From Varunaivibrio sulfuroxidans (lineage in GTDB: Bacteria; Pseudomonadota; Alphaproteobacteria; Rhodospirillales; Magnetovibrionaceae), in NCBI RefSeq assembly GCF_029318635.1, contig NZ_CP119676.1, forward strand, positions 946,614-1,010,613: a stretch of 64,000 nt of DNA, written 5' to 3'. The stretch's first letter is position 1, and each line of letters opens with the position of its first letter. The translations under genes and the position numbers were made by a program. The notes below the pieces were generated by a model. That model was given only the letters and a program-made list of their open reading frames with translations. It ran no database searches and was not told the DNA's origin. Below are positions 1-9,245 of the stretch, piece by piece.

Positions 1-926
1 GGGTCGATGTCGATATGGATTTTACGCGAGCCGGGCGAAAAGGCATCCAACCGACCGGTGACGCGATCGTCGAAACGCGCCCCGATGCACACCATGACGT
101 CGCAGTCGTGCATCGCCATGTTGGCTTCATAGGTGCCGTGCATCCCAAGCATCCCCAGGGACAACGGATCGTCTCCCGGAAAAATACCCAGTCCCATCAA
201 GGTGGTGGTGATCGGAACCCCGGTTAAGCGCACCAAATTGGTCAAAATAGTGCTCGCCCCCGGACCCGAATTAACGACGCCGCCGCCGGCGTAAACGATC
301 GGGCGCTTCGCCGAAGACAGCATTTTCACCGCTTCTTTGATGGCGGAGATATCGCCCTTAACCGTGGGGCGGTAACTTTTGTGCTTGATCTTACCGGGCG
401 CCAGATAATCCCCAAGCCCCATCGCCACATCCTTGGGCAGGTCGATCAATACCGGGCCGGGCCGACCGGAGCGCGCGACATAAAAGGCCTCGTGCACCAC
501 CCGCGCCAGGTCATTGGCGTCCTTGACCAGATAATTGTGCTTGGTGCACGGGCGGGTGATCCCGGTGGTGTCGGCCTCCTGAAAAGCGTCGTTGCCGATC
601 AGATGGGTCGGCACCTGGCCGGAAATGCAAACCAGGGGAATGCTGTCCATCATCGCGTCGAGCAGACCGGTGACCGCGTTGGTCGCGCCGGGACCGGAGG
701 TCACCAGCACGACGCCGACCTTGCCGGTGGAGCGGGCGTAACCTTCCGCCGCGTGGACGGAGCCGCCTTCCTGGCGCGAAAGGATGTGACGAATGCGATT
801 TTGCTGAAAAATGACGTCGTAAATCGGCAGCACGGCCCCTCCGGGATAACCGAAAATGGTATCCACGCCCTGATCCGCCAAGGCTTGGATCAAGATTTGG
901 GCGCCGGTGAGCTGCTTATGTGACAT
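1..926 (-). CDS. ilvB: Acetolactate synthase large subunit, N-terminal part (partial)
   Basis: Thiamine-diphosphate enzyme that condenses pyruvate with pyruvate or 2-oxobutyrate in the first common step of branched-chain amino acid synthesis. Reading the minus strand from the ATG at 926 gives MSHKQLTGAQILIQALADQG, then FGYPGGAVLPIYD and the RQEGGSVHAAEGYARSTGK stretch that holds the family's catalytic glutamate. VTSGPGATNAVTGLLDAMMDS and a PGPVLIDLPKDV segment follow, then the start of the central domain (IVYAGGGV). All of this is typical of the catalytic subunit. About 308 codons lie in the window; the C-terminal ThDP-binding domain lies beyond the left edge. An AGAGG ribosome site precedes the start. 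The regulatory subunit (ilvH) would be expected further left but cannot be seen. IlvB and IlvI cannot be told apart here. Confidence 0.93.
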   Translation of the reverse strand, partial: MSHKQLTGAQILIQALADQGVDTIFGYPGGAVLPIYDVIFQQNRIRHILSRQEGGSVHAAEGYARSTGKVGVVLVTSGPGATNAVTGLLDAMMDSIPLVCISGQVPTHLIGNDAFQEADTTGITRPCTKHNYLVKDANDLARVVHEAFYVARSGRPGPVLIDLPKDVAMGLGDYLAPGKIKHKSYRPTVKGDISAIKEAVKMLSSAKRPIVYAGGGVVNSGPGASTILTNLVRLTGVPITTTLMGLGIFPGDDPLSLGMLGMHGTYEANMAMHDCDVMVCIGARFDDRVTGRLDAFSPGSRKIHIDID

Positions 927-978
927 CGTTCTGGCCTCTTTGCCCGAAGGCGGTTAACGCCCCCCACCCAATGCGGAG

Positions 979-1160
979 CGGCGCGTGTGAATGGTCTAAA
1001 GACGTCCCCACACGCGCCGACCTCAGTCGACTCAAACCGTCACGCGGGGCGGGGAGCGCCCTCAAATTTCGTGAAGTCGCCTTTGCGTCGCACCCCCATC
1101 CCGAGGGCGACGCGAAGAAACACCTTATAACGCAACAGGGCCGCCCTCAAGGGGCGGTCC
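979..1160 (-). promoter_or_regulatory. Structured leader between miaA and the acetolactate synthase gene
   Basis: The 269-bp gap upstream of the acetolactate synthase gene has three inverted repeats: 979-989 with 1009-1019 (11 bp, perfect, CGGCGCGTGTG arms), a 7-bp GCGTCGC/GCGACGC pair around 1090-1120, and a GC-rich hairpin at 1138-1160. The last may end miaA transcription or belong to an attenuation leader; no good T-run follows it. I looked for a leader peptide rich in Ile, Leu or Val and found none. A regulatory role is inferred from position only. Confidence 0.35.
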
Positions 1161-1195
1161 CGAACCGCGAATAAAGGAAACCTAGTCCCTCAATT

Positions 1196-2176
1196 TTATC
1201 GGGTCAACAAAAACTGGCGAATAAATGAAAAGATTTCCGGCTTTAGGCTTTCTGAATATTGCGTGTCTATGCGCTTCGCCCGCGATACTTGTCGTCGCAG
1301 CCAAGTCAATTGTCGTTTCGCGTACCGCCGGGAAAGCGTTTTCGCCGCGCTCACGGCATCCTCCAAACGAAGTGTACCCTCCAGATAAGCCTTGATTTGT
1401 TCGACCCCGACCGCGTTCATCACCGCCGCGCCGGGCGGATACCCCAAAGCCAGCAGGGCGCGCACCTCGTCCACCGCGCCCCCCGTCATCATGGCGTCGA
1501 ACCGCCGCTCGATGGACGGATACAAAACGCTCCGCTCGGGCGTCAGCGCAAGGATGTGGAATTGCATATTTTCCAACGTCGCCGCGCGCCGCCGGGGCGC
1601 GGCGCGCCAGGCCGAAAACGTCCGCCCGGTCTGGTGGTAGATCTCCCAGGCGCGGATTAGGCGCTGGGTGTCCCCGGGGGGGATCCGCCGGGCGGCCTCG
1701 GGATCGAAAGCGGCGACTTCCTCGTGGAATGCCGCCGCCCCGAGGGCTTCGCGCCGCCGCGCCGCCCGCGCGCGCATTTCGTCCGGAATATCGGGCATCG
1801 GCGACAACCCCTCGATCAGGGCCTGAAGGTACATCCCCGTCCCGCCGACGACGATGGGCAGGCGCCCCTCATCCTGGGCGGCGCCGATTTCCCGCTGCGC
1901 CATGTCCAGCCAACGCCCAGCGGAACATCCCGCATTCCCAGGCAGAACGCCATACAAACGATGAGGGGCGCACGCTTCCTCTTCGGCGCTGGGACGCGCC
2001 GTTAAAATGCGCAATTCTTTGTAGACCTGAAGGCTGTCGGCGTTTATGACGGTTCCATTGAAGGCTGTCGCCACATCAAGAGCCAACGACGACTTGCCGC
2101 TCGCGGTCGGCCCTATGACCGCCAGCACGGCCCGTTCGGCGGCGCCCGAGGCGCCCGATGTCGGCGGTTTCGTCAT
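1196..2176 (-). CDS. miaA: tRNA dimethylallyltransferase
   Basis: Transfers a dimethylallyl group to A37 of tRNAs that read UNN codons. The P-loop GPTASGKSSLALDVA lies near the N-terminus, followed by NADSLQVYKELRILTARPS, the substrate-site segment VVGGTGMYLQALIEGLSPMPDIP, a DTQRLIRAWEIYHQTGR block and the C-terminal YAKRQLTWLRRQ motif, in the usual order. An upstream in-frame ATG at 2233 would overlap the serB start codon and add 19 non-conserved residues, so the ATG at 2176 (MTKPPTSG, 326 aa) is preferred. It is transcribed away from serB. Confidence 0.95.
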   Translation of the reverse strand: MTKPPTSGASGAAERAVLAVIGPTASGKSSLALDVATAFNGTVINADSLQVYKELRILTARPSAEEEACAPHRLYGVLPGNAGCSAGRWLDMAQREIGAAQDEGRLPIVVGGTGMYLQALIEGLSPMPDIPDEMRARAARRREALGAAAFHEEVAAFDPEAARRIPPGDTQRLIRAWEIYHQTGRTFSAWRAAPRRRAATLENMQFHILALTPERSVLYPSIERRFDAMMTGGAVDEVRALLALGYPPGAAVMNAVGVEQIKAYLEGTLRLEDAVSAAKTLSRRYAKRQLTWLRRQVSRAKRIDTQYSESLKPEIFSFIRQFLLTR

Positions 2177-2231
2177 GGTGTCGTGTCGCCTTGTCGTCTT
2201 GTCGCCTTGATCAATTGGATAGAACGTCGCC

Positions 2232-3143
2232 ATGGACTCCGTACTTACCCTAATTGCCCCTCCTCAAGCCAGCATTCTCGACGCCGCCACAGCGGCCCGC
2301 GCCCGCGCCGCGATGGACGTCCTGGGGGCGGAAACCGGGCAAGCCGTGTGGTTAAGCGCGAACGAGGCCTGCGACATTGCCTTTAGTGGCCTGGCCGTCG
2401 AGCAAGCGGAAGCCGCCGTGCGCGAAACCCTGAACGAAATTCCGAACACGCCGGGGATCGACATTATCAGCCAATCGCTGGACGGACGACGCAAAAAGCT
2501 CCTGATCGCGGACATGGATTCAACCATCGTCACCGGCGAAACTCTGGACGAACTGGCCGCCTTCGCCGGTTTGAAGGAGCGTATCTCAGCGATTACAAAG
2601 CGCGCGATGAACGGCGAAATCGGCTTCGCCGAGGCCCTTTTCGAGCGTGTCGGAATGTTGAGCGGGCTGGAAGAAAAGTGCCTTGAGGAAACCTTGAAGG
2701 CGATGGCCGTCAGTCCCGGCGCCCAAGCGCTGGTGCGTACGATGCGCGCCCACGGCGCATACACCGCCTTGATCTCGGGCGGGTTCACCTACTTCACCGA
2801 ACGGATCAGCGCCACCGTCGGTTTTCACGAACATCTCGGCAATCACCTTGAGATCGCCGGGGGAAAACTCACCGGACGGGTCATCGAACCTATCGTCGAT
2901 AAGGAAACGAAACTAAAAACCCTCCTCGCGCTGGCCGGAAAAAAACGCATCCCCACCATCGAGACCCTCAGCGTCGGCGATGGGGCCAACGACCTGCCAA
3001 TGCTGCTGTCGGCCGGCCTGGGCGTCGCCTACCATGCAAAACCCGCCGTCGCCGCCGGTGCGCGCCATCGCATCGACCATGGCGACCTGACGGCCCTGCT
3101 GTTCGCTCAAGGCTATGCCCGAGACGAATTTACAATCACCTAA
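2232..3143 (+). CDS. serB: Phosphoserine phosphatase
   Basis: HAD-superfamily enzyme that hydrolyses O-phosphoserine in the last step of serine synthesis. The 303-residue protein has an N-terminal ACT-like region (about 1-80) followed by the HAD fold. HAD motif I is ADMDSTIVTGETLDELA, where the first Asp is the nucleophile. Motif II is in ALISGGFTYFTERI, and the late Lys and VGDGANDLPMLLSAGLGVAYHAKP form motifs III and IV. Length and order match the family. It diverges from miaA with about 55 bp between the preferred starts. The stop codon lies inside a 19-bp tandem duplication. Confidence 0.95.
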   Translation: MDSVLTLIAPPQASILDAATAARARAAMDVLGAETGQAVWLSANEACDIAFSGLAVEQAEAAVRETLNEIPNTPGIDIISQSLDGRRKKLLIADMDSTIVTGETLDELAAFAGLKERISAITKRAMNGEIGFAEALFERVGMLSGLEEKCLEETLKAMAVSPGAQALVRTMRAHGAYTALISGGFTYFTERISATVGFHEHLGNHLEIAGGKLTGRVIEPIVDKETKLKTLLALAGKKRIPTIETLSVGDGANDLPMLLSAGLGVAYHAKPAVAAGARHRIDHGDLTALLFAQGYARDEFTIT

Positions 3144-3174
3144 AATTAAAGAGGCCACCTAAAATTAAAGGGGC
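3137..3174. repeat. 19-bp tandem duplication across the serB stop codon
   Basis: The unit CACCTAAAATTAAAGAGGC, which contains the serB TAA, is followed directly by a second copy with one change (GGGGC for GAGGC). Because the stop codon lies in the first copy, the protein is unaffected. Confidence 0.85.
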
Positions 3175-3538
3175 GACCTCCTCCGGCTTCGGGATTTAAG
3201 GCGCGGGCGCGGGACTCGGCGGCGCATCCGCCATCCGGCATGGCGTTTTTTTGTGGATTTTTCCCCATGCCGTTCCAACATATACGGGAACGTGTTTTGC
3301 TCCCTACGAGAATCTATAACCAATTGTTATGGCTAAATTTTTATATCTTGCGGCACACCGGTACAAATATAAAAACCTCTTGAGGAAGACCATTGAACAG
3401 CGTGACACGACAGGAACGTCCGCTCCCGGCATGGACTCCGCCCGTCCGCCCGACCCTCGCGTTCTCGGGGCGTGGGGGCGTGCTTGACGACACTGTCGGC
3501 GTCTTGTCTTCTTTCCACTTTGTCAGCGTACGACAGCC
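3175..3538. other. Intergenic region, no gene seen
   Basis: The gap between serB and the diguanylate cyclase gene contains a local AT-rich patch around 3300-3370 that could carry a promoter. Short ORFs on the minus strand here have no recognisable motifs and lack good ribosome sites. I see no RNA gene or repeat apart from the duplication at its left edge. Confidence 0.5.
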
Positions 3539-4954
3539 ATGAAAATGCCGCGACACATCCCGTCAACATCTTACAATTCGGACGCCACCGAAGATCGGCG
3601 CGTCGTGGGTCCGCGATTTTCCTGTTTCGTGAACCACCCCAATCTGTTCCAAATTTTTTCGGACATGGTCTGCGTATGCCAAAACGGGACCATCGAATAC
3701 CTTAACGAGGCGGGTGTTAACATATTGGGAGCGAAAGCGGTGGAAGAGCTTATCGGCCGCCACCTCGCAGATTTCATCCCCGACCATGACGCGGCGCATA
3801 CGGACGTTTTTTGCGCCGCCTTAGCCGAAAAAAACACCTCTACCTCCTTTGTCTTGCGCACCCTGGACGACACGGATATCCGGGTCAACATACGTGTGCA
3901 CCACGCCCGTGAAATACACCCCGAAGCCTTCGTACTCATCGCGGAGAACGTCAACGATCGCCTTTCCTTGTCCGAAGCGGCGCGCCGTAGCGAGGAACGC
4001 TACAGCCATCTCGTCGCCAACGCCCTGGACCTGATTTGCGTCAGCGAAGCCAATCGTATTACGTACATAAACACCGCCGGCCTTAAGATGCTGGGCGCAA
4101 CGGATGAGACGCAAATCATTGGCCGCCCCGTTAGCGCGTTCACGCAGCGCGATTATCGGGAGATCATCGAATCTTCCCTTCGAGATTTGGCGCGGGAAAA
4201 CACCCTTTTGCCGGTTCGCCTAAAGCGGATTGACGGAAAAATGATCGATGCCGACGTCGGTTTTTTTTCCTTGGATGGCGGGGATGCCGAGCAGGTCATG
4301 ATCGAAGCCCGCGATATTACCGCGCACAACCGCGCCGTCGCCGCCCTAAGGTCGTCGATCGATACCCTGGAACACCGCGTCGAGGAACGCACCCGTGCGT
4401 TGCGCGATGAAATCGCCGAACGTCGCCGTACCGAGGAGCGTTACCGCCAACTCGCCACCCATGACATGCTGACGAACCTACCCAACCGCACGCTTTTACC
4501 GGAAAAAGTGGACGACGCGTTGAAGCAGGCCAAACGAAACCGCTTAGGAGTCGCGGTTTTGTTCGTCGATCTCGATGGATTTAAGGCGATCAACGACACC
4601 TATGGTCACGATGCCGGAGACCAAGTTTTGGTCGAAGTCGCGCACCGCCTGCGCGGTTGCCTCAGAGAGACCGACACCGCCGCGCGCATGGGGGGCGATG
4701 AGTTCGTCGTCGTCCTAGATCAACTCGAAAGCCCCGACAACGCCGTCAAGGTCGCCCAGAAAATTCTGGCGTCGCTGTCCGCGCCGTTCGACTTGGACAC
4801 GAACAAGGGTGCGATCGGCGCCAGTATCGGCATCGCCTTGTATCCCGAGCACGGTCGCAATTACGACGCCTTATTGACCTCCGCCGACAACGCCATGTAC
4901 GGCGTAAAGGGGTCGGGGAAAAACGGCTATTCCTTCCCGAACACTTCCCGCTGA
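3539..4954 (+). CDS. PAS-PAS-GGDEF diguanylate cyclase
   Basis: Predicted cytoplasmic enzyme making cyclic di-GMP from two GTP. The 471-residue protein has two PAS domains (about 37-140 and 150-265; for example YINTAGLKMLGATDETQIIGR), a signalling helix (HRVEERTRALRDEIAERRRTEERY) and a C-terminal GGDEF domain (about 330-471). The active loop is intact (MGGDEFVVV), as is DLDGFKAINDTYGHDAGDQ. An RETD sequence five residues before GGDEF matches the RxxD inhibitory I-site, so product feedback is likely. No EAL domain, signal peptide or membrane segment is seen. The PAS ligand cannot be read from the sequence. The start lacks a strong ribosome site and a later start is possible. Confidence 0.9.
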   Translation: MKMPRHIPSTSYNSDATEDRRVVGPRFSCFVNHPNLFQIFSDMVCVCQNGTIEYLNEAGVNILGAKAVEELIGRHLADFIPDHDAAHTDVFCAALAEKNTSTSFVLRTLDDTDIRVNIRVHHAREIHPEAFVLIAENVNDRLSLSEAARRSEERYSHLVANALDLICVSEANRITYINTAGLKMLGATDETQIIGRPVSAFTQRDYREIIESSLRDLARENTLLPVRLKRIDGKMIDADVGFFSLDGGDAEQVMIEARDITAHNRAVAALRSSIDTLEHRVEERTRALRDEIAERRRTEERYRQLATHDMLTNLPNRTLLPEKVDDALKQAKRNRLGVAVLFVDLDGFKAINDTYGHDAGDQVLVEVAHRLRGCLRETDTAARMGGDEFVVVLDQLESPDNAVKVAQKILASLSAPFDLDTNKGAIGASIGIALYPEHGRNYDALLTSADNAMYGVKGSGKNGYSFPNTSR

Positions 4955-5003
4955 ACCCTCCTCCCCCCTTCCGCCGAACGCGTGGAGCGCCCGCGGCCAA
5001 TAA

Positions 5004-5032
5004 AAAGGGAGCCCCTTGGCGAGGCTCCCTTT
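5004..5032. terminator. Bidirectional terminator between the GGDEF gene and degP
   Basis: A perfect 10-bp stem (AAAGGGAGCC with GGCTCCCTTT) and a 9-nt loop lie between two converging genes, with T-rich sequence on one side and A-rich on the other. Confidence 0.85.
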
Positions 5033-5100
5033 CTCTTGTCCGGCCCCGGATACCCGCCTTGAATATCAAGACGGGTCCGAGCGATGCGTGGAATGGACGG

Positions 5101-6621
5101 TTACTTGCCGATACGCACGGCGGCGAACCGCATCCCGGATTGACCTTCTAGCCATAAAATTACCGATTTGCGTCCGTCTTTTCGCGCCTTGGCGATCAGA
5201 TCGCTCACTTCGGCTGGCGTGCTGACCTTGCGCTGACTGACTTCGACGATCACATCGCCCTCGCGGATGCCTTTTTCCACCGCGGGCCCGTTTTCATCGA
5301 CCCCCGTCACCACCACGCCCTGGGTATTGTCCGCAAGGTCATAGTGTTTGATCAGTTCGGGGGTAAGCTTCGACAACGTCAAGCCGAGACCGGCGACCTT
5401 CTTTTCCGACACCGCAGCCGGCGGTGGCGTCTTCGAGCCTTTTTCGGCGGCCGCCTCCGTCTTGTCGTCCAGCTTGCCGAGCGTCACCCACAAATCCTTG
5501 TAGGCTCCGTCACGCCAAACCCTGACGTCAACCCGCTTGCCGATATCGGTGATGGCGACGATCCTGGGGAGCTTGCGCATCGCCGGCACGTCCTTGCCGT
5601 CGAAGGTGACGATGACGTCGCCGGGTTTCAGGCCGGCCTTTTCGGCGGGTCCGTTTTTGATCACGCTGGAAACCAGAGCGCCCTTGGCGTCCTTGAGGCC
5701 CAGCGTGTCGGCGATTTCCGGCGTCACGTCCTGAATGCGCACGCCCAACCAACCCCGGCGCACTTCGCCGTGAGCGATAAGCTGTTTGATCACCGGTTCC
5801 GCGGACATGCTGGGGATCGCAAAGCCGATCCCGACACTGCCGCCCGAGGGCGAATAGATCGCCGTGTTGATGCCGATGACTTGACCCTCCATGTTGAACA
5901 TCGGGCCGCCGGAATTACCCCGGTTGATCGAGGCGTCGGTCTGGATGAAGTTGTCATAGGGACCGGATCGGATATCCCGGCCACGAGCCGATATGATACC
6001 CGCCGTCACCGTGCCGCCGAGACCGAACGGATTGCCGATCGCCACCACCCAGTCGCCGACCTGCGCCGCGTCGGAATTGCCGAAAGGCACGGACGCCAGC
6101 TTGCGCTTGGTATGAATTTTAAGAACCGCGATATCCGACTTCGTATCCCGCCCGACCAGCGTCGCCTTGAGACGCGTGTTGTCCTGCAAGATAACGTGAA
6201 TGGAGTCGGCGTGCTGAATGACGTGGTTATTGGTCACCACATAGGCGTCGCCGTCAGCCTTGTCTTGGATGATAAATCCCGAACCCAACGAGGTCGCCTT
6301 GCGCTTATGCATCTGGTTCGGCTGGCCGCCCCGATCCATGAAATCCTTGAAAAACTGCTCGAACGGCGATCCCGGAGGGAATTGCGGCATCGCCGGGCCG
6401 TCTCGAGTTTCGATGGTCTGCGTCGAGGAAATATTCACCACCGCCGGAAGCAGTTTGTGCACCAGAGGCGCGAACGATTCCGGCGCACCCTTGGCGTGTG
6501 CCGAGGCGGCGAACATCAAAGCGAGAACGAATGCCGTCACCAGCACGGACAGGGACAACCTGCGTCCCGGAGCGTGCATCGCGGCCCGTGCCGTAGTGTA
6601 GCTTTCATGTGTGTTCATCAT
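5101..6621 (-). CDS. degP: Do/DegP-family periplasmic serine protease with two PDZ domains
   Basis: Quality-control protease that degrades or holds misfolded envelope proteins. A signal peptide (about 20-43, LSVLVTAFVLALMFAASAHA) is followed by a trypsin-like domain with His in VVTNNHVIQH, Asp in TKSDIAVLKI and Ser in INRGNSGGPMF. Two PDZ domains follow (about 285-385 with RRGWLGVRIQDVTPE, and 410-505). The 506-residue length fits the DegP/DegQ/MucD group. It is the last gene of the hflK-hflC-DUF2065 set on the same strand, an order common in alphaproteobacteria. Naming it degP rather than degQ or mucD is a convention here. Confidence 0.93.
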   Translation of the reverse strand: MMNTHESYTTARAAMHAPGRRLSLSVLVTAFVLALMFAASAHAKGAPESFAPLVHKLLPAVVNISSTQTIETRDGPAMPQFPPGSPFEQFFKDFMDRGGQPNQMHKRKATSLGSGFIIQDKADGDAYVVTNNHVIQHADSIHVILQDNTRLKATLVGRDTKSDIAVLKIHTKRKLASVPFGNSDAAQVGDWVVAIGNPFGLGGTVTAGIISARGRDIRSGPYDNFIQTDASINRGNSGGPMFNMEGQVIGINTAIYSPSGGSVGIGFAIPSMSAEPVIKQLIAHGEVRRGWLGVRIQDVTPEIADTLGLKDAKGALVSSVIKNGPAEKAGLKPGDVIVTFDGKDVPAMRKLPRIVAITDIGKRVDVRVWRDGAYKDLWVTLGKLDDKTEAAAEKGSKTPPPAAVSEKKVAGLGLTLSKLTPELIKHYDLADNTQGVVVTGVDENGPAVEKGIREGDVIVEVSQRKVSTPAEVSDLIAKARKDGRKSVILWLEGQSGMRFAAVRIGK

Positions 6622-6752
6622 GATCTTTCTTCATTTGCCTGAAATTGCCTACGCCGCGGGGGCGCTTGATCGTTACGATGGCCAATCAATTTGTTATAAG
6701 TGTGGCGAATTCCGGGCGCGATTGGGAAAATTAGCCCACGCGCCGCCATTTT

Positions 6753-6938
6753 CTACCCCCTGACGAACCATACGATCAACACGCCGATCCCCGCCATCGC
6801 AAGACCGACGAGACGCATCTTACCCTCGGGCATCTCCAAAATGGATACAATCATGCGTTTCATATGCGCCGGGAAAAGCGCATACAAAACCCCTTCGATC
6901 ACCACCGCCAGACCCAAGGCGGCCAGAAAATCGCTCAT
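6753..6938 (-). CDS. DUF2065 (YjeT-like) small inner-membrane protein
   Basis: A 61-residue protein with two hydrophobic segments (FLAALGLAVVIEGVLYALF and LVGLAMAGIGVLIVWFV) joined by KRMIVSILEMPEGKMRLVG. This pattern and the position directly after hflC match the DUF2065/YjeT family, whose role is unknown. It lies between hflC and degP on the same strand and is probably co-transcribed. Confidence 0.88.
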   Translation of the reverse strand: MSDFLAALGLAVVIEGVLYALFPAHMKRMIVSILEMPEGKMRLVGLAMAGIGVLIVWFVRG

Positions 6939-7018
6939 CCGGCGCGGCCCCTTTCAAAACTCTCGGGACCGAGGAGGCGGCGAGCCCGGGGGGGCCGCCG
7001 CCGAGAATGGTCGCCTTG

Positions 7019-7924
7019 TCATTTGGCGGCCTTGATATCCCCGGTCAGATTTTTGAGAAACGTCAACAGGTCGCTGTTGGGCGACAACACAAGATTCGTT
7101 TTGCCGTCGGTCAGCGTCGTGCGCGCCGCTCTCAAGGACCGGTAGAGTTCGAAAAACTTCAAATCATGACCATAGGCTGCGCCCAAAATGGTCGTGCGCT
7201 TGCCGTCACCTTCACCGCGCAGAATCTGCGCTTTCAAATTGGCGTCGGCGATGATGATGTTTTTCTGCAAATCGGCGCTGGCCATAATGGTGTTTTTCGC
7301 CTCATCGCCTTCCGCGCGCAACTTATTGGCTTCGCGAAGCCGTTCGGTGCGCATACGTTCGTAAACGTTTTTGGAAATATCCTCGGGCAGATCGGTCCGT
7401 CCGATACGCACATCGACGACCTCGACGCCGAAGCTCTTGCCGGCCTTGACGACCAATTCGTCGATTTGCCTCATGATGCTGTCGCGTTGCCGCGACAAAA
7501 GGTCGGGCAACGAAAACAGCCCGAGGACGTTACGCACCGACGAATTCAAGATGCCGCCGAACTTATCGCGGAAGTTGGTCTCGCTACGCACGGTTTTCAA
7601 AAACAGCAGCGGATCGGTAATGCGATAACGGGCATACGAATCCACATTGATCCGTTTCTGGTCGGCTAAGATCACTTCCTCGGGCTGCGGATCGAGGTCC
7701 AATATCCGTTTATCGTATACCAGCACATCCTGAAAGAAAGGCAACTTGAAATAGAGCCCCGGCGTGCGCACGACGGCGAGATCCTTGGAAAACAGCCGGA
7801 CCGGCTCGCCGAATTGGCGCACCACGACCTGATCGCGTTGATCGACCGTGAACAGCGCCGAACTCAACGTTATCCCGATTATCACAACAATCACGCCCAA
7901 AACGGCAAATACTGTCTTGTTCAT
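7019..7924 (-). CDS. hflC: HflC, SPFH/band-7 modulator of FtsH
   Basis: Inner-membrane protein that forms a large complex with HflK around the FtsH protease and restrains its activity. The 301-residue protein has one N-terminal membrane anchor (about 5-25) with the rest predicted to be periplasmic. The SPFH domain includes FTVDQRDQVVVRQFGEPVR and YARYRITDPLLFLKTV, then a charged helix with RMRTERLREANKLRAEGDE, typical of HflC. Its start overlaps the end of hflK by 4 nt (ATGA), indicating translational coupling. Confidence 0.96.
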   Translation of the reverse strand: MNKTVFAVLGVIVVIIGITLSSALFTVDQRDQVVVRQFGEPVRLFSKDLAVVRTPGLYFKLPFFQDVLVYDKRILDLDPQPEEVILADQKRINVDSYARYRITDPLLFLKTVRSETNFRDKFGGILNSSVRNVLGLFSLPDLLSRQRDSIMRQIDELVVKAGKSFGVEVVDVRIGRTDLPEDISKNVYERMRTERLREANKLRAEGDEAKNTIMASADLQKNIIIADANLKAQILRGEGDGKRTTILGAAYGHDLKFFELYRSLRAARTTLTDGKTNLVLSPNSDLLTFLKNLTGDIKAAK

Positions 7925-9039
7925 TTGCTGGACCCTCCCCGGTTTTTTTGAATTTCACTCAAGGGAAGGTAGGGAACGACGTTGGTTCCGCCTTTGCCTT
8001 GGTCGATGATCGTTTTCGGGGTGTTGCGAAGGACCGCTTCCATGCCTTCGATATACAAGCGACGAACGGTGACGTCTTTCGCTTTTTTATAGGCGTCATA
8101 AACGGAGGTAAAGCGCTTGGCCTCACCTTCGGCCTCCTTGACGACGCGTTGGCGATACGCCTCCGCCGCCTTGATCACCTGTTGCGCCTCACCGCGCGCC
8201 GTCGGCACCACCTTGTTCATATAGGCCTGGGCTTCGTTCTGTTTACGCACCTTATCCTGGCGCGCACGTTGAACTTCGTTAAAGGCGTCGATCACGGCGC
8301 TGGGCGGGTCCACCTTCAACAACTGCACGCGGGCGATGCTGATCCCCGCGCCGTAGCTGTCGAGAATTTTTTGGATCAAGGCGTGGGCCTTGGCCTCGAT
8401 CTGGCCGCGTCCGCCGGTCAGCGCCGATTCCAGATCGGTCTGTCCGATCACTTCGCGCATCGCGCTTTCGGTCGCCGCCTTGACCGTTTTGTCGGGATTG
8501 CGGATATTGAAAACGTAGGCCTGCGGGTCCTTGACGCTCCATTGTACGGTGAAGTTGAGGTCGATAATGTTCTGATCGCCGGTCAGCATCAGACTTTCGG
8601 CGGGGATGTCCCGACCCGTCCCGGAAACGCGGCTCACGTCGCCGGTGCTGCGATAACCGACATCGACGCGGCGAATGCTTTGCACATCGACCTTAAGAAC
8701 CGTGCCGATCGGTGTCGGGAAAAACCAGTGCAACCCAGGGTCCGACGTCTTGGTGTATTTTCCGAACAGCAACACCACGGCCTCATGACCGGCCTCGACC
8801 CGGTACACCCCGCTGCCCATCCACAGCGCAAAAATGGCCAACACGGCCAAGACAACGCCCCTGAACGAGCCGAATCCCCCCGGCAGCATCTGCTTGAAGC
8901 GATCCTGCGAACGCTTCAGCATTTCCTCGATGTCGGGTGGTTGCTGACCCCCGCCTTGCGAACCGCCGCCCCAGGGGCCTTGTCCGCCGCCGCCGCCGCC
9001 GCCGCCCCAGGGGCCGCCGCCTTGAGGTTTCCATGCCAT
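7921..9039 (-). CDS. hflK: HflK, SPFH/band-7 partner of HflC
   Basis: Partner of HflC in the FtsH-modulating membrane complex. The 372-residue protein begins with a Gly/Trp/Pro-rich cytoplasmic tail ([10 protein letters not shown] repeats, about 1-30) and has a membrane segment near 60-80 ([19 protein letters not shown]). The SPFH domain includes [25 protein letters not shown] and the [41 protein letters not shown] helix that marks HflK. It is the first gene of the hflK-hflC-DUF2065-degP set. The gap to apbC holds both divergent promoters. Confidence 0.96.
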   Translation of the reverse strand: MAWKPQGGGPWGGGGGGGGQGPWGGGSQGGGQQPPDIEEMLKRSQDRFKQMLPGGFGSFRGVVLAVLAIFALWMGSGVYRVEAGHEAVVLLFGKYTKTSDPGLHWFFPTPIGTVLKVDVQSIRRVDVGYRSTGDVSRVSGTGRDIPAESLMLTGDQNIIDLNFTVQWSVKDPQAYVFNIRNPDKTVKAATESAMREVIGQTDLESALTGGRGQIEAKAHALIQKILDSYGAGISIARVQLLKVDPPSAVIDAFNEVQRARQDKVRKQNEAQAYMNKVVPTARGEAQQVIKAAEAYRQRVVKEAEGEAKRFTSVYDAYKKAKDVTVRRLYIEGMEAVLRNTPKTIIDQGKGGTNVVPYLPLSEIQKNRGGSSK

Positions 9040-9245
9040 TGATCACATTTCCCTTCACTTTGGACCGCATCATTCCCATGATCGAAATATTGATGCGGGA
9101 TTTATATTTTGCATTTCTAATGGATACGCTTATATCACCGTCTGCTTGCCTTATAAGGCAGCTTAGCGCACCACGCAACGTTTGCCCCGCCGGGAACGCC
9201 AACGGGGTCACAGGGATATCAGCTTACAGCGCGGAGATTTCAAGT

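Noticed and set aside
5344..6642. Long plus-strand ORF (432 aa) opposite degP
   Set aside because: It is a GC-rich shadow of degP; its protein is rich in Arg, His and Gly with no domain, while the minus frame has a complete protease.
8937..9245. Long N-terminal extension of apbC
   Set aside because: It would overlap hflK on the other strand; the internal ATG at 9246 has a proper ribosome site and begins the conserved domain.
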